A stretch of DNA of 64,000 bases from Rhipicephalus microplus (GCF_043290135.1 NC_134701.1:67714002-67778001), one strand, 5' to 3'; positions 23,077-34,207 are shown, counted from the stretch's first letter. The notes: generated by a model from the letters alone, not told the origin. Translations and numbers: made by a program.

Positions 23077-23121
23077 GCTGTCCTCACCCTCAGCGGAGCG
23101 CGCGGGCATCAAGGCACCCTA
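23077..23121 (-). repeat. 3' terminal inverted repeat of the P-element
   Basis: The reverse complement begins TAGGGTGCCTTGATGC. The target duplication GACTTACG (23122-23129) follows. A subterminal CGGCCGCCATT motif further in also resembles CGACCGCCATT near the left end. Confidence 0.85.
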
Positions 23122-23129
23122 GACTTACG

Positions 23130-24273
23130 CGTCTGCAAGCCACATCTGGTGTCACAAACTTGCAAGTGTCCCCCTCCTCCCCACGACATTTCCCAATACC
23201 CCCCTCCCCAATAAAAAGGCACCAATGTAGGCCTCCGTAGGCCTCCGTGATTGCCTATGGCGCACGGCGGGCCATTTCGGTTGCTAGGACCAACAGTACA
23301 GATTTCGACATACTTTATGGAAGGTGCTGAAGGATCAAGAAAAGGCCGATTGTTGTAAATTTCTAGAGAGTTCAATGATAGCTTCTTTGTGAATACCGTA
23401 GATTATCGAACCTCACTTTGTGTCTAATGCTCCAATGAAAAAAAAATGGTTTCACCCTGGGTCACTGCAGAGTCAGAAGCCATCCCATGGGCAGGCGTCA
23501 TTAAGCCTCTTTATAACATTGCTAAGGTTCAGCACATTTGTACAAATAATTCTCGTTAATTGAACATTGAGTATAATCCTTGCTTGGGTTAGTATGTGTG
23601 AAACATAAATTTGAAATTTAAAAATTCTCATTGTGGGTTTCTGTGGCAAAGACACGTTGATTAAAACTGATGATCCCGGAGCTACGGCAGAGGTAACATT
23701 CGTTATGTTTTTTTCGGTTACGGTAATTGTAATGCGTTACCTTTTTTTATGTATATATAAAACGTGGAGCCATGAAACCTTCCCTTTTTTTATTAGAGTA
23801 ACGAGTAACGTATTTAGTTGACTTTTACTGTAACGGAACCCTAAGTACATAGACTTACAGGAGTGATGTCGGCCCACACCGTCAGTTGCGGTCTATAGGC
23901 TGGCTGTAAACATTACATAGATATATTCCTTTCATCCAGCACGTGATAGTGAAGGTTCGCTCGACCATTGATGTTCTCGACCTTTGAGGAATACACAACA
24001 GCTTCTTAATAATATGCATATCATCCAACCGAAGCGCGCACTTCGTTTCGCTAAAATTTACAGTCAACGTGAGTGCTGTCGTCACGCCGTATGTTTTAGG
24101 TAGAAACTTAGCCTACTCGAAATACCCAAAGACGTCGATCCACCTAGCAACGCGTGGCTACCCGCTGACGGTTCTGTATGAAAATAGCATCCACAGTGGA
24201 GCCTGTCGCATCTGCTGAAATTTTATCACAACATTATTATACTGCCACTTCGCTTGTATTTTTATGCCACTGT
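23130..24273. other. Intergenic sequence, no gene seen
   Basis: It contains an 11-bp tandem duplication (GTAGGCCTCCG, twice near 23227-23248) and otherwise only short frames. No feature could be supported. Confidence 0.4.
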
Positions 24274-24284
24274 CTTGCGCAAAG

Positions 24285-24527
24285 ACACCGCCATTGTGGT
24301 TCAGTAGCTAAGGTACTCGGCTGGTGACCCGCAAGTCGCGCGATCGAATCACGCCTGTGGCGTCTGCATTTTCCATAGAGGCGAAAATGCTGTAGGCCCA
24401 TGTGTTCAGATTTGGGTGCATGTTAAAGAGCCCCAGGTTGTCATAATATCTGGAGTCCTCCACTTCGGCATCTCTCATAATCATATGGTGGTTTTGAAAC
24501 GTTAAACACCTCATATTAATCAATTGC
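24285..24527 (+). mobile_element. Ruka-like SINE, diverged full-length copy
   Basis: Both the A-box region (GTGGTTCAGTAGCTAAGG) and a mutated B box are present, followed by the family body and tail. A direct repeat CTTGCGCAAAG (24274-24284 and 24528-24538) flanks it and is the target duplication. It differs more from the other copies than they do from one another, so it is probably older. Confidence 0.85.
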
Positions 24528-24538
24528 CTTGCGCAAAG

Positions 24539-27500
24539 CACGCTTGGCAGTCTGCGAAAATTCTAGATTATTTTAGAATCTTCTGATAAGCTTGAGACAC
24601 CTACAATATGGATGATGTTCGATGCCACGGGTATATATGGCGACGTACCTTCGCGCAAACCATATTACCGACGACCGATGCTCTGATCACCGCTATCTGC
24701 GTAAAGCGTGAATTTCTAGTACTTTGTACTTTTCTGGGCACATGTTCACGAAATAAAAAGTGTCGCCTTGAGCAACACAAGTACCATATTCCTTGCCGTC
24801 GCAACCACGTGGCAATAAGGTAAGTAAGATGAGAACGGTGAAATGATTGATACAAAACAGTGAGATGGGGCGTAAATGCACGGCCAAGTTTTATTTAGGA
24901 TGCGTATACCACAAGCTATTTTCTTCTATAGAACCAATATGATGTGGATCTGTTAAATTACTGTGAAATTGAATGTCAAGAAAGAAAGAACGCGAACTTA
25001 GAAAGAGTCAGTGGAGACGAAAAGTGATAGGTATCGACGTAAAGTTTGATCGGTCATTCCACGCCAAACGTCGAAGGTGTTTTGGCGGCTACCTCAGGTG
25101 TATTCGAAAAATGTCGGGATGATTTACTCCATTGAAAGCAGTCTATTGCGAAAATGTTTTGCAGAGAAAAATATTTTTGGTCACCTACATGTGACCAAAG
25201 TACCGGCTATACTCTGTGCCCTATATCGAGTCCGAAGATAAAATCACATTTACTGAGCGAGTCTATGTAGGCTCCAATTATTTTGCCGACCCATGGTTCC
25301 GAATATTTAAAACCTCCTACTATAGCGTGCCTTGTTGTCGTAGTGACGTTCCGTCTTGTAAAGCCGAAAACTTTATTTTTCAAATGATAAAACTGTTCAT
25401 ATCTCTCCCTCCCCGGAACTCATTCTAGGTCCTTTGATAAACACCAGTCATATATATTTAAAAAATACTTGGATATCAACTATTCATAACTCTCATTTGA
25501 GGATGTGGAAATGAAATGACCGTCACTAAATCACCGATGAGGTGAAATATTAACATTAAAAAGTATAGTAAACGTGACTAAACAGCTAATTCTACGCTAA
25601 AACAATGTAACCTGAACTAATGATGCCCCCACACATCTATATATATAAAACCTCATGCAATGTATATTGCATACCTGGAAGGTGCAGTTATTCAAGCGCT
25701 TTTTGCAGTGAAATTCGGCCATGGAGTTAATCCCGTTCATGGTGGTGCTATTTTTAAATTTGACGTTTGAATATATAACGAAGCATTAGAAAATTCTTTC
25801 TGTGAAACCCGTATTTTTTTTTTGGCGATGTAATTGAGGATTGTATGCATTGTGCTGGCACGAAGTTTAATGTAGGTGATTGTGTTTGTAGAGTACACCG
25901 TTCGCTGACTGTGGTGAAATAGAAACAGCACTTTATGTTAATTCATCACGTGATCTGCTCCCAGAGAACAGAATACATAACGAAGTGCATTACTAACGAA
26001 TGGAGGAATTAAATATTTCTCGGTCTTTTAATGTTGTTTCTGTAATCCAATCTACAAACGTTTGTATTAAACGAGCATGATGGTACGAAGGGATGGAATT
26101 GGGTTCTGCAGCTTGTTGTGACACATGTATGTGCCACTCCTGGTCACCTTTATTACGTGACATCAGAATCTACACTGAGCTTGATCTATGATTATGTACC
26201 TAATGAATGAAGAAGAAGTCCTAAGCTCTAGATTCATTATTAATATGGCTTCAAAGACGAGAAAGCAGCACGATTCATGAGCAATCGAGCACCCGTTATT
26301 TCTCTCTATTGCGTTGAACTGCTTCTGCCCTCATATGCCACTTCAGTTTTTTCTGGAATTGGGAAAGTTGTGAGCACTAAACAAGACGTTAAGAAGAACG
26401 AGAGAGACAGGATGGGTGCTTGTGAACGTCGTGAGGAAGCATTAGTTTGCGCTAAAAATTTCCCGGTAACAATGCGCCATCTGGCTGGATTTCAAGTTTT
26501 GTTAAAATGTACGATGACACAGACCATGGGCTTTTGTCATGTCATTTGCTACCAATTAAACAGCGGCTGCGTAATTTAGGGTACCATGAAAATTCTCGCG
26601 GCCATATTTCAAGAAGGAAGGAGGCAGAAACGCACCGTTCATGCCATACGTGATCCTTCATCGCTCGCGGAAATAAATTTATTCAAGCTGAAACGTGGTC
26701 GAAGAATTGTTTTACCTCTCAGCAGTCAGAGAGGCTTTTAATTCTCGAGTCTCTTTGTGAGATATTGCTGCCATCTTTTTCCAACAGGCCTGCAGTTCTG
26801 TTGTACCGACACAACATAGCAACGCCTGTGGTTTCGTAGATTTTTTTTCATTCCCATTTAAACACTTTTCCATTCATAGTCATCTTTGAAGCGCGTAAGA
26901 ACTTCCTGTCGTCCCTCACCCATCATTGCGTTTTTCCAGTCCACACTGCAAAAGGCTTGATGGCAAGGTCGTTTTCCACGCTCAAGTTTCTCGTACCCAA
27001 TCTTTCGCGCTCTTTGTACTCTTCAAGGAATGCAGAAAGACTACAAATCGCAACGAGCTCTACACCGTGCCTTCGGGACGGGTATGGGGAGAACATGTTG
27101 CGAGTAGTGTCGCAGTGTTCTGCCATTGTGCTCCATTCGCTGTTCCCTGCGCTCAAGTTGGGTCGACATGCGGCGTCGTTGCAGTGCCATCGGTGTCGTG
27201 TTTCCCGTGTCTTCTCTTATACACAGTGTTCTGCGAATAAATGCCTCTGTGTAGCCGCTGGTGCCGAGGTCACGGATTACGTTTTTTCTTCCTTCCGCAG
27301 CTGTGGTGACAATCGGTGGTTGGATTATCGGTTGTTTATTTATTTTAGTTTTCTCGTTTAGCTAGTTTTCTGTATTCTTGCCCAAGAAAGGTGATCTAGG
27401 ACATTTTTTTTCTTGTGGGAATGGCCATAGGTATGTGCGTACGTGGTTGCAGCCCCACATTTCCAAGTCGTACGACTAGGACTGCCCTGCCAACGGCCCC

Positions 27501-27960
27501 TATTCTCTTTCTGCTCTGGCAGCCATGGCCGTCACGTTCTTCCAAACCTTCTCCTCCTTCCTACTTCTAAACTCTTTTCTCCACTCCCCCCCCTCCTCCC
27601 TTCAAGCCACTGAGCCCTGCTCTCGCAAGGAAAGATAGCGTCTTTTTCCTTTTCTTCACCCACAGATTCATCCATTCAGGGAAAGCTTACATGCAGTAAC
27701 TGGTTTGGAAGGCAGGTAAGGTTCGCGGAAACTCACCTCACCCTGAGCTACCGAGCACAAAACAAAGCTTAGCCGAGAGTCATTAGAAGGCTACAGGAGA
27801 TTACACAACAAAATGAAAAGAGAAAATATTTTGCCTAATGAAGTATTGCGAAAGCCACTGGGGCAATAATTTCCTTTACCACCATCCCCACTTCTATTCG
27901 TACATTGAAGTAATGAGAAAAGTCCAACCAAAACATATTAAAAAACAACGTTTTGAAGCC
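24539..27960. other. Long intergenic stretch, no supported gene
   Basis: Several frames of 60-135 codons occur but none shows a domain, codon bias or conserved splice pattern that I could trust. A minus-strand frame at 24693-24887 begins with a signal-peptide-like hydrophobic run and has a splice-donor-like site nearby, but it is too weak to call. Confidence 0.35.
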
Positions 27961-27979
27961 AATCTCTCACCCCTGAGGA

Positions 27980-28016
27980 AGAAGCCGGACCAGCTTCGAA
28001 ACATCTGGTTTTTTTA
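27980..28016 (+). ncRNA. Hammerhead-ribozyme-like core, possible Penelope-element remnant
   Basis: CTGAGGA at about 27983-27989 matches the hammerhead core CUGANGA. It is followed by GAAGC, a 7-base loop and GCTTC, which pair perfectly as stem II, and then by the second core block GAAAC. The next bases, ATC, stand where ribozymes of Penelope-like retroelements usually have GTC after the same GAAAC. One core-adjacent mismatch and a weak stem I suggest a decayed copy. No Penelope protein was found nearby. Confidence 0.35.
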
Positions 28017-28301
28017 AGTGTGAATACACTTTCTAAGCGACCTCAAACCATCCACCGCCGTCGGCGGCGTCCGCAGTCTTCTCTCTATCTTTAAAAGAAA
28101 GAGGACTTGGCGGGCCGCAGCGCGACGCTCTACCGAATAAGCCACGGACGCGACGCTGATATCGGTGTCAGTAACGCGCCTTATACCCCCTCCCCCTTCG
28201 CTCGCTCCTCTGCTCTCCTCGCTCACTGCAGTTGCGCGCGCACCCCTCTCTCTCGCGCGCCCGCCTGCTCTCTCAGTCTCCCGTCGAGAGCGGGTCGTGC
28301 G

Positions 28302-29848
28302 ATGGATGTCCCGGAGGCAACACTACCATCAACAACGAATGTAGTACAACCGAATGCCAGCACTGCACCCGTCGTTGGAGGTGACGGTACCACGGGGGTT
28401 TCGCCGACGTTGGAAGATGAGGCGGCGCTGCGAAGGGCTCGTGAGACCGAACGTAACCGGGCGAAGCGTGCAGCCGATGCCGAACTGCGTGCTCGCGAGG
28501 CCGAGTGCAAGCGGGCGAAGCGTGCAGCGGATGCCGAACTGCGCGCTCGCGAGGCCGAGGACAAGCGGGCGAAGCGTGCAGAGGATGCCGAACTTCGCGC
28601 TCGCGAGGCCGAGTGCAAGCGGGCGAACCGTGCAGCGGATGCCGAACTGCGCGCTCGCGAGGCCGAGGACAAGCGGGCGAAGCGTGCAGAGGATGCGGAA
28701 CTTCGCGCTCGCGAGGCCGAGTGCAAGCGGGCGAACCGTGCAGCGGATGCCGAACTGCGCGCTCGCGAGGCCGAGGACAAGCGGGCGGAGCGTGCAGAGG
28801 ATGCCGAACTTCGCGCTCGCGAGGCCGAGTGCAAGCGGGCGAAGCGTGCAGCGGATGCCGAACTGCGTGCTCGCGAGGCCGAGTGCAATCGGGCGAACGT
28901 GCAGCGGATACCGCACTGCGCGCTCGCGAGGCCGAGGACAAGCGGGCAAAGCGTGCAGCAGATGCCGAACTTCGCGCTCGCGAGGCCGAGTGCAAGCGGG
29001 CGAAGCGTGCAGTGGATGCCGAACTGCGCGCTCGCGAGGCCGAGGACAAGCGGGCGAAGCATGCAGAGGATGCCGAACTTCGCGCTCGCGAGGCCGAGTG
29101 CAAGCGGGCGAAGCATGCAGCGGATGCCAAACTGCGTGCTCGCGAGGCCGAGTGCAAGCGGGCGAAGCGTGCAGTGGATGCCGAACTGCGCGCTCGCGAG
29201 GCCGAGGACAAGCGGGCAAAGCGTGCAAAGGATGCCGAACTTCGCGCTCGTGAGGCCGAGTGCAAGCGGGCGAAGCGTGCAGCGGATGCCGAACTGCGTG
29301 CTCGCGAGGACGAGTGCAAGCGGGTGAAGCGTGCAGCGGATGCCGAACTGCGCGCTCGCGAGGCCGAGGACAAGCGGGCAAAGCGTGCAGAGGATGCCGA
29401 ACTTCGCGCTCGCGAGGCCGAGTGCAAGTGGGCGAAGCGTGCAGCGGATGCCGAACTGCGTGCTCGCGAGGCCGAGTGCAAGCGGGCGAAGCGTGCAGCG
29501 GATGCCGAACTGCGCGCTCGTGAGGCCGAGGACAAGCGGGCAAAGCGTGCAGAGAATGCCGAACTTCGCGCTCGCGAGGCCGAGGACAAGCGGGCAAAGT
29601 GTGCAGCGGATGGTGAACTGCGCGCTCGCGAGGCCGAGATGAGGCGTCAGCATCGAGCCGCGAACGCGGCCCAAGAAGCGGAACGACAACGCAAGCGTCA
29701 GGCGGAGAAGGGCGATGAAGGCCGGCGTCAAGACGCCGCTCGCAATCGTCAACGGCGAGTGGACGTTCCCGAAGCCATTCCAGCCAGTGAACGCTCCGCG
29801 CGGGAGAGGGTGCGAGCCCTGGACTTTGTTCGTCCGGACGCGTCGTGA
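28302..29848 (+). CDS. Protein of 21 tandem 18-residue charged helix repeats, one frameshift
   Basis: The start ATG at 28302 gives MDVPEATLPSTTNVV, then a 60-residue leader. Next come 21 tandem copies of an 18-residue unit (AELRAREAECKRAKRAAD and variants) and a unique basic C-terminus ending RALDFVRPDAS (stop 29846-29848). AATAAA follows at about 29855. The composition (Ala, Arg, Glu, Lys; no Pro or Gly inside units) predicts one very long charged helix. Eighteen residues equal exactly five helical turns. One base is missing in unit 8 (about 28898, GCGAACGTG instead of GCGAASCGTG). As written the frame shifts and stops at 29327, whereas the rest is open in the +2 frame to 29848. The C-terminal VDVPEAIPA resembles the N-terminal MDVPEATLP. 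I have seen related Arg/Glu-rich repeat ORFs in tick genomes, but their function is unknown to me. It could be a host gene or part of a repeat family. Confidence 0.55.
28479..29611 (+). repeat. 54-bp coding minisatellite with higher-order structure
   Basis: Twenty-one units of 54 bp (one lacks a base) encode 18 residues each. Three unit types can be told apart: a (CTGCGT..GAGTGC), b (CTGCGC..GAGGAC) and c (CTTCGC..GAGTGC). Their order is a bcbcbc abcbc abc abc abc, the last c carrying GAC. Thus the array is built of bc pairs (108 bp) and abc triplets (162 bp). Confidence 0.9.
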
Positions 29849-29960
29849 AGTGTAAATAAATAAGACTTCGTATATAATGTATCTGTGTACAAATGCTTCA
29901 TGACAAACAACACTTAAATTCATTAATTACACTTCAATCATCATCATCAGTAATAAAACT

Positions 29961-30230
29961 CCCAAGCATTTCGCCGAGGGTGAACATGGTTAAGTGCGAA
30001 TGCACGGGGTGATGCTATGAGGGTGAGTAAAGTTAAAATCCGTTGGCATTCGCCAGTGAGTTAACGTTAACTCCCCCGTGTGATCAAATTGCGATTCCCA
30101 GAAACCATTACACCATAAAGGCACCATAGTGTGATTATTAAATATAATAGTGCGAAATAATAAATACCCCTCATAGCATCACCCCGTGCATTCGCACTTA
30201 ACCATGTTCAACCTCGGGGAAATGCTTGGG
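29961..30230. mobile_element. MITE with 64-bp terminal inverted repeats
   Basis: 29961-30024 and 30167-30230 are reverse complements with about three differences in 64 bp, starting CCCAAGCATTTC and ending GAAATGCTTGGG. The 270-bp unit has no coding capacity. A poly-A/poly-T-like extension continues outside both ends, so the exact termini and target duplication are uncertain. Confidence 0.8.
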
Positions 30231-31068
30231 AATTTTTTTCCTTAAATATATTTTGGTTGGAGTTCTCATTCCTTCAGTTTCTATCCAAAACAGACAGGCT
30301 TATGTCGAATGTTCACCTTTGATTCCTGTCGTACATTATATCCTCGCTGCTCCGATAAACCCCTTCACACCGAAACATTTAGAGAAGCAATGACAGGTGC
30401 GCAACCGTAAACAGCCCCTCTTCCTTCTTGGATGCTTATAGCTCTTGTGTGCGTGTGTGCGGGGGGTGGGGGGCAGAAAGAGGAGTACTGAAAGAAAAAA
30501 AAATGTTGCATCTTGTTTTTTTATTTGTTGCAGCAGGTAGCTAACGACCTAGTCATTATTTTTCTTTTGAGGAAGCAGCATACAATACAACACAATCATG
30601 TCCACCTAAAAAGACGCAAACACAGGCGCTGTATTGCAACTGATGAGATATTGTCGAAAGACTCAGCTTATGCAGGATAACACGTACATGGGCACTAACC
30701 ACAGGTCCTTCCTATGAAGACAAGTTTTTCTTGCAGTGTTTTGCAGGAAGACTTGATGAATAATGAACCATGAATGCACCTTACCTGATACGAAACTCGG
30801 GTCAGGTAACAGACTTTTTAAAGAACGCGACCCTTTCAAGTCATGGTTCTCAGATTTTCTACTGACAAAAATTTTATATTACAGCATTCCGCACAATGAC
30901 CAAATTACAAGCGTGGGCGAATGTAAATACCAGCATAGTATCACCAAATTTCAAAATAGCGCAGGTATTTACAGGAGCCAATTCATATGGTACTTATTGT
31001 ATTTAGTGCTATCAGCGCGCATGTGCCTGTCGCGGAAATTGCATGTAGTGTTAAGTTTCTCTTTAATA
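30231..31068. other. Intergenic sequence, no gene seen
   Basis: A 123-codon plus-strand frame (30763-31134) runs into the next repeat and shows no domain. No other feature was recognised. Confidence 0.4.
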
Positions 31069-31951
31069 CCCCTGTCACACGGGCACTTAAAAGTCTTTGA
31101 AGTAAGCGGTCTTTTTCCGAAAAGGAGTTCCTGACAGCAGACACACGGCACAGAGCGAACTCCTTTTCAGAAGCGGTCTTTTTCGTAAACGGCGTTCGTC
31201 GATCTCTTTTACGGCTCCGAATGAGTAGCCTCGAAACGAGTGGGCGCCAGCATTTTTCGAGTGGTGGGAAAAAAAGAGCGAATGCTTATTTTTCTGTCAC
31301 CAAAACTCTTTGTAAAAACAAATTTCATATCCTGCAGAAGGTGTAATGAACTCTTTTAATGGTTATTTCCTTTTCTACTCTCGTAAGCAGCTACAGCGCG
31401 TCGGCAATATCACGTGGTGACGCTCGGTCTTGCGCTGTTTTATCCTCTCCTTGGCGGCTTTTGCAGCGTCTGCCTCGCTTTCCAGAGCGAGAAGGCAGGC
31501 CGTGAGGCTTGCGATCTTCGCTTTTTTCTCCCGTACGGTAGCCCATAACGTGTCGAGAGCAGTCGAGAGCAGCGAAAAACAAATACGGTAAATAAAAGCA
31601 CAGTGGTGCCAGACGGACTTGTGTACGTCGCTAGTTATGGGAATGCTTCCTTATCTAGTGCAAAAAACATTCACATTGGTGTTTCTTCATCTCTTATTCT
31701 TAAATTTATTTGAAGAAAGGAGCAGTGCAACAAGTCTTTAATTTGTACATCGTGATACATCGTTTAATTTTCATTGCTTCTCTTTCAACTGCTAGCACCA
31801 CGCTTTCGCTAGCGTCTTCGAACGAACACACTAAAAGGAGATCGTTGCTGCCGTGTGTCTGCGCCGCAAACACCTCTTTGTTAAAAGTCTTTCAACTTCG
31901 TAAAAGACCGCTTACCTAAAAGACTTTTTGCGCGCCCGTGTGTGACACAGT
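31069..31951. mobile_element. Non-autonomous DNA element with about 90-bp inverted ends (CTGTCACACGGGC type)
   Basis: The left end (31069-31160) contains CCCTGTCACACGGGC, AAAAGTCTTT, GTAAGCGGTCTTTT and GCAGACACACGGC. The same blocks occur in inverse order at 31848-31951. The interior has only a short minus-strand frame rich in Lys/Arg (31391-31582) with no clear domain. Flanking duplications were not clear. The superfamily is unassigned. Confidence 0.65.
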
Positions 31952-32006
31952 TATAATATGAATAGAGGCAGTAGAAAGAAATAACTTGTTTTTGTATGTT
32001 GAAAGC

Positions 32007-32109
<103 letters not shown>

Positions 32110-32427
32110 TTGCTTGGCAATTGCAATTCTTTCACATGTGTTTTTCAATGGTGCTCCTTCGACGTTTATTGTATGAGCCGGACCAAGTCGACGCTCATTT
32201 TCAGTCCAAGTGCGTCTGTTTCAGAAACATTTGGCGAGTCTATTAGTCCGAGTGAGTCCGCTGGAGGAACGTTTTGATCAGTCTGAGTATGAGTGGGTAT
32301 ACTTGAAGAAATTATTAGTGGATCCGGCTGACAAAAACATCGGTGAGTCTGAGTCTGAGTTTAAATAGAGAGAAATTTCTTTAGTCTCAGTCCGAGTGAG
32401 TCCAAAGCAAAATATTTTTATATATGA

Positions 32428-33000
32428 TTTCGTTACACCGACCCTACAGACAACAGCATAGAGGCTTTCACTTGCCGTCTTCGCGCTCGCGATGATCAAG
32501 AGTTGCAATTTGGAACATCTGTGCACTGGGCCCTAGTGCATAAACCGGGTTTTCTGCAGAACACCAAAGTCTAGATGGTGATTGTCTACAAGTCCTTCAA
32601 TTAGCATAAGTGGTCTCTTACAATTGTGCTTTACTTTTCCAAGTGTGTCAGGCGTATAGTCTTCTATGCAGCACCCTAGCATAGGTTTAATTGAAGGACT
32701 CATTGAAGAAGCGATCCAAACTAGTTTTCTTTTTGTACCAGCACCAAATAGCACATCGGCACTACTGCCGCGTGCTCCACATAGCACCACTCAGTTAATA
32801 GACGAACGCCATGATGAAAAATAGCAATGGGCAAAGTGCATGGTTTAGCCCAACACCCTCAAGACTAGAGGGTTTCGTTACACCGGCCGTACAGACAACA
32901 GCATAGAGGCTTTCACTTGCCGTCTTCGCGCTCGCGATGATCAAGAGTTGCAATTTGAAACATCTGTGCACCGGGCCCCAGTGCATAAACCGGGTTTTCA
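32428..33000. repeat. Pair of 128-bp direct repeats around a 317-bp spacer
   Basis: 32428-32555 and 32873-33000 are nearly identical (TTTCGTTACACCG.. to ..AAACCGGGTTTTC). On the minus strand both copies, and the spacer as far as 32790, stay open in one frame apart from a single stop. Both repeats read LLIIASAKTASESLYAVVC. This may be a segmental duplication in an old protein-coding or transposon segment. No family was recognised. Confidence 0.6.
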
Positions 33001-34207
33001 GCAAAATATGTCGCTTCTTTCAATCAAAATATGCCAGAGGGAAAATTTCTGGTGATCGAATGCTTGGTAGTATGTAGGAAATCCTGTCACTGAGTTGATA
33101 TGGCTTATCGTACACCATTCTATAGAAGCGGCAGTGGGGCTTAACACTCATCAACCATGGAAAAGCGCAGACAGAGAACAAGTACTCCCACGTGCGAACT
33201 TAGTTTAAAAAATATTGGAGTGATTTCCTTTTTTTTTTTGGAGTATCATTTCCAGAAGTCATGCGCGACGAATAAATATTTGTAGTACTTTAACCCAAAT
33301 ATATGCGAGTAACAACCGCCTCATACCTTGGCTATATAATGAAAATATACTAGAATTACAAGACTTTCAAAAAAGAAAAGTTATCGCATACACTGCACGC
33401 CTTTTTATAGTATAGATGCACGTTAGCTACGTCATTGCGACCACTACCAATTCCCTCTCGGAGTGAAACTGTGCGTGCTTATGTGCGTGTGTCTGTAGAA
33501 GATGTTAAAACCGGCCTCCTTGGCTGGGCGCCGCTTGGACGCGGGGGACGATTGCAGCTAAGCCTACCCTGATTTGTTCCGGATCAACGCTCTCGAGGTG
33601 CGCCAAAAGTGGCGACAACACAAAAGTCATACTTCGAATTCTTTAGGGCTGTTGGCTCCCCTCGTCAAAAACTCTTTGGACACGCCTGACTGGCTGACGG
33701 CCTAGGAAGAGCTGTTTGAAATCGAGGCTGCTTGATTTGTTCGACGTGCCAAGAGACGCGCTGAACAATTAGCCGAGAGCTTGGGATCCCTCGTCAGGTA
33801 TGTTTCCCACACTCTGTGGTGCTTGCAAGTCTTCCATTCTTACAAGCCCTAGCCTGCCTAGCGCAGCAGACCCTATTCTGCACATGCGATGCAATGTTAC
33901 TGCACTGTGATGTGTTGTGCGTATTATTGCACTGTGACCTACGTTATGTTTCACTCTCGCCGTGTGACAAACTGAACGTGCACCTTCTCTCTTTCCTGGG
34001 TTGAAAATAAGGCAGTGTTTGACTCTCTCTCTCTTTCTCCCTCTCTCGTTTTTTTAATCCTTATTCGCTGCTCCCTGCGCTCCCTGCTGGGCTTCAGAAA
34101 TTAAGCACCTTCTTGTAACCACTACCCCCCCTCCCCCCTCCCCCCCATTTAGCGGACGGAGATGAAGACGGCAATTTGTTCGGACTGCCCTGAACTGAAT
34201 TGACATG
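33001..34207. other. Intergenic sequence, no gene seen
   Basis: A CT-rich run (34021-34050) and C-rich stretches near 34120-34150 occur. The short frames carry no recognisable domain. Confidence 0.4.

Larger units (their letters stand above)
17037..23121 (+). mobile_element. Complete P-element-superfamily DNA transposon
   Basis: The element starts TAGAGTGCCTCGATGC and ends GCATCAAGGCACCCTA. The terminal inverted repeats align over about 45 bp (roughly three quarters identical). Both sides carry a perfect 8-bp target duplication GACTTACG (17029-17036 and 23122-23129), the length made by P elements. Inside is a three-exon transposase gene with an N-terminal THAP domain. A GT microsatellite lies in the 3' non-coding part. 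The perfect duplication suggests a fairly recent insertion. Confidence 0.9.

Noticed and set aside
24693..24887. Possible secreted-protein exon with signal-peptide-like start
   Set aside because: Short, no conserved cysteine pattern that I recognise, and the nearby splice donor fits a different frame.
26957..27361. 134-codon plus-strand frame
   Set aside because: No recognisable domain; a competing frame overlaps it and neither shows codon bias.
28479..29611. CRISPR-like regular repeats
   Set aside because: Units are contiguous without unique spacers and encode protein in a eukaryotic genome.
28223..29923. A 566-codon minus-strand frame and several long frames in all six readings over the repeat gene
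   Set aside because: The 54-bp unit is a multiple of three with no stop in most frames, so every frame stays open. Only the plus-strand frame has a unique start, a unique C-terminus and a following AATAAA.
33500..34010. Possible retroelement LTR or coding relic
   Set aside because: Some stretches looked familiar from tick repeats, but no partner LTR, duplication or domain was found in the window.
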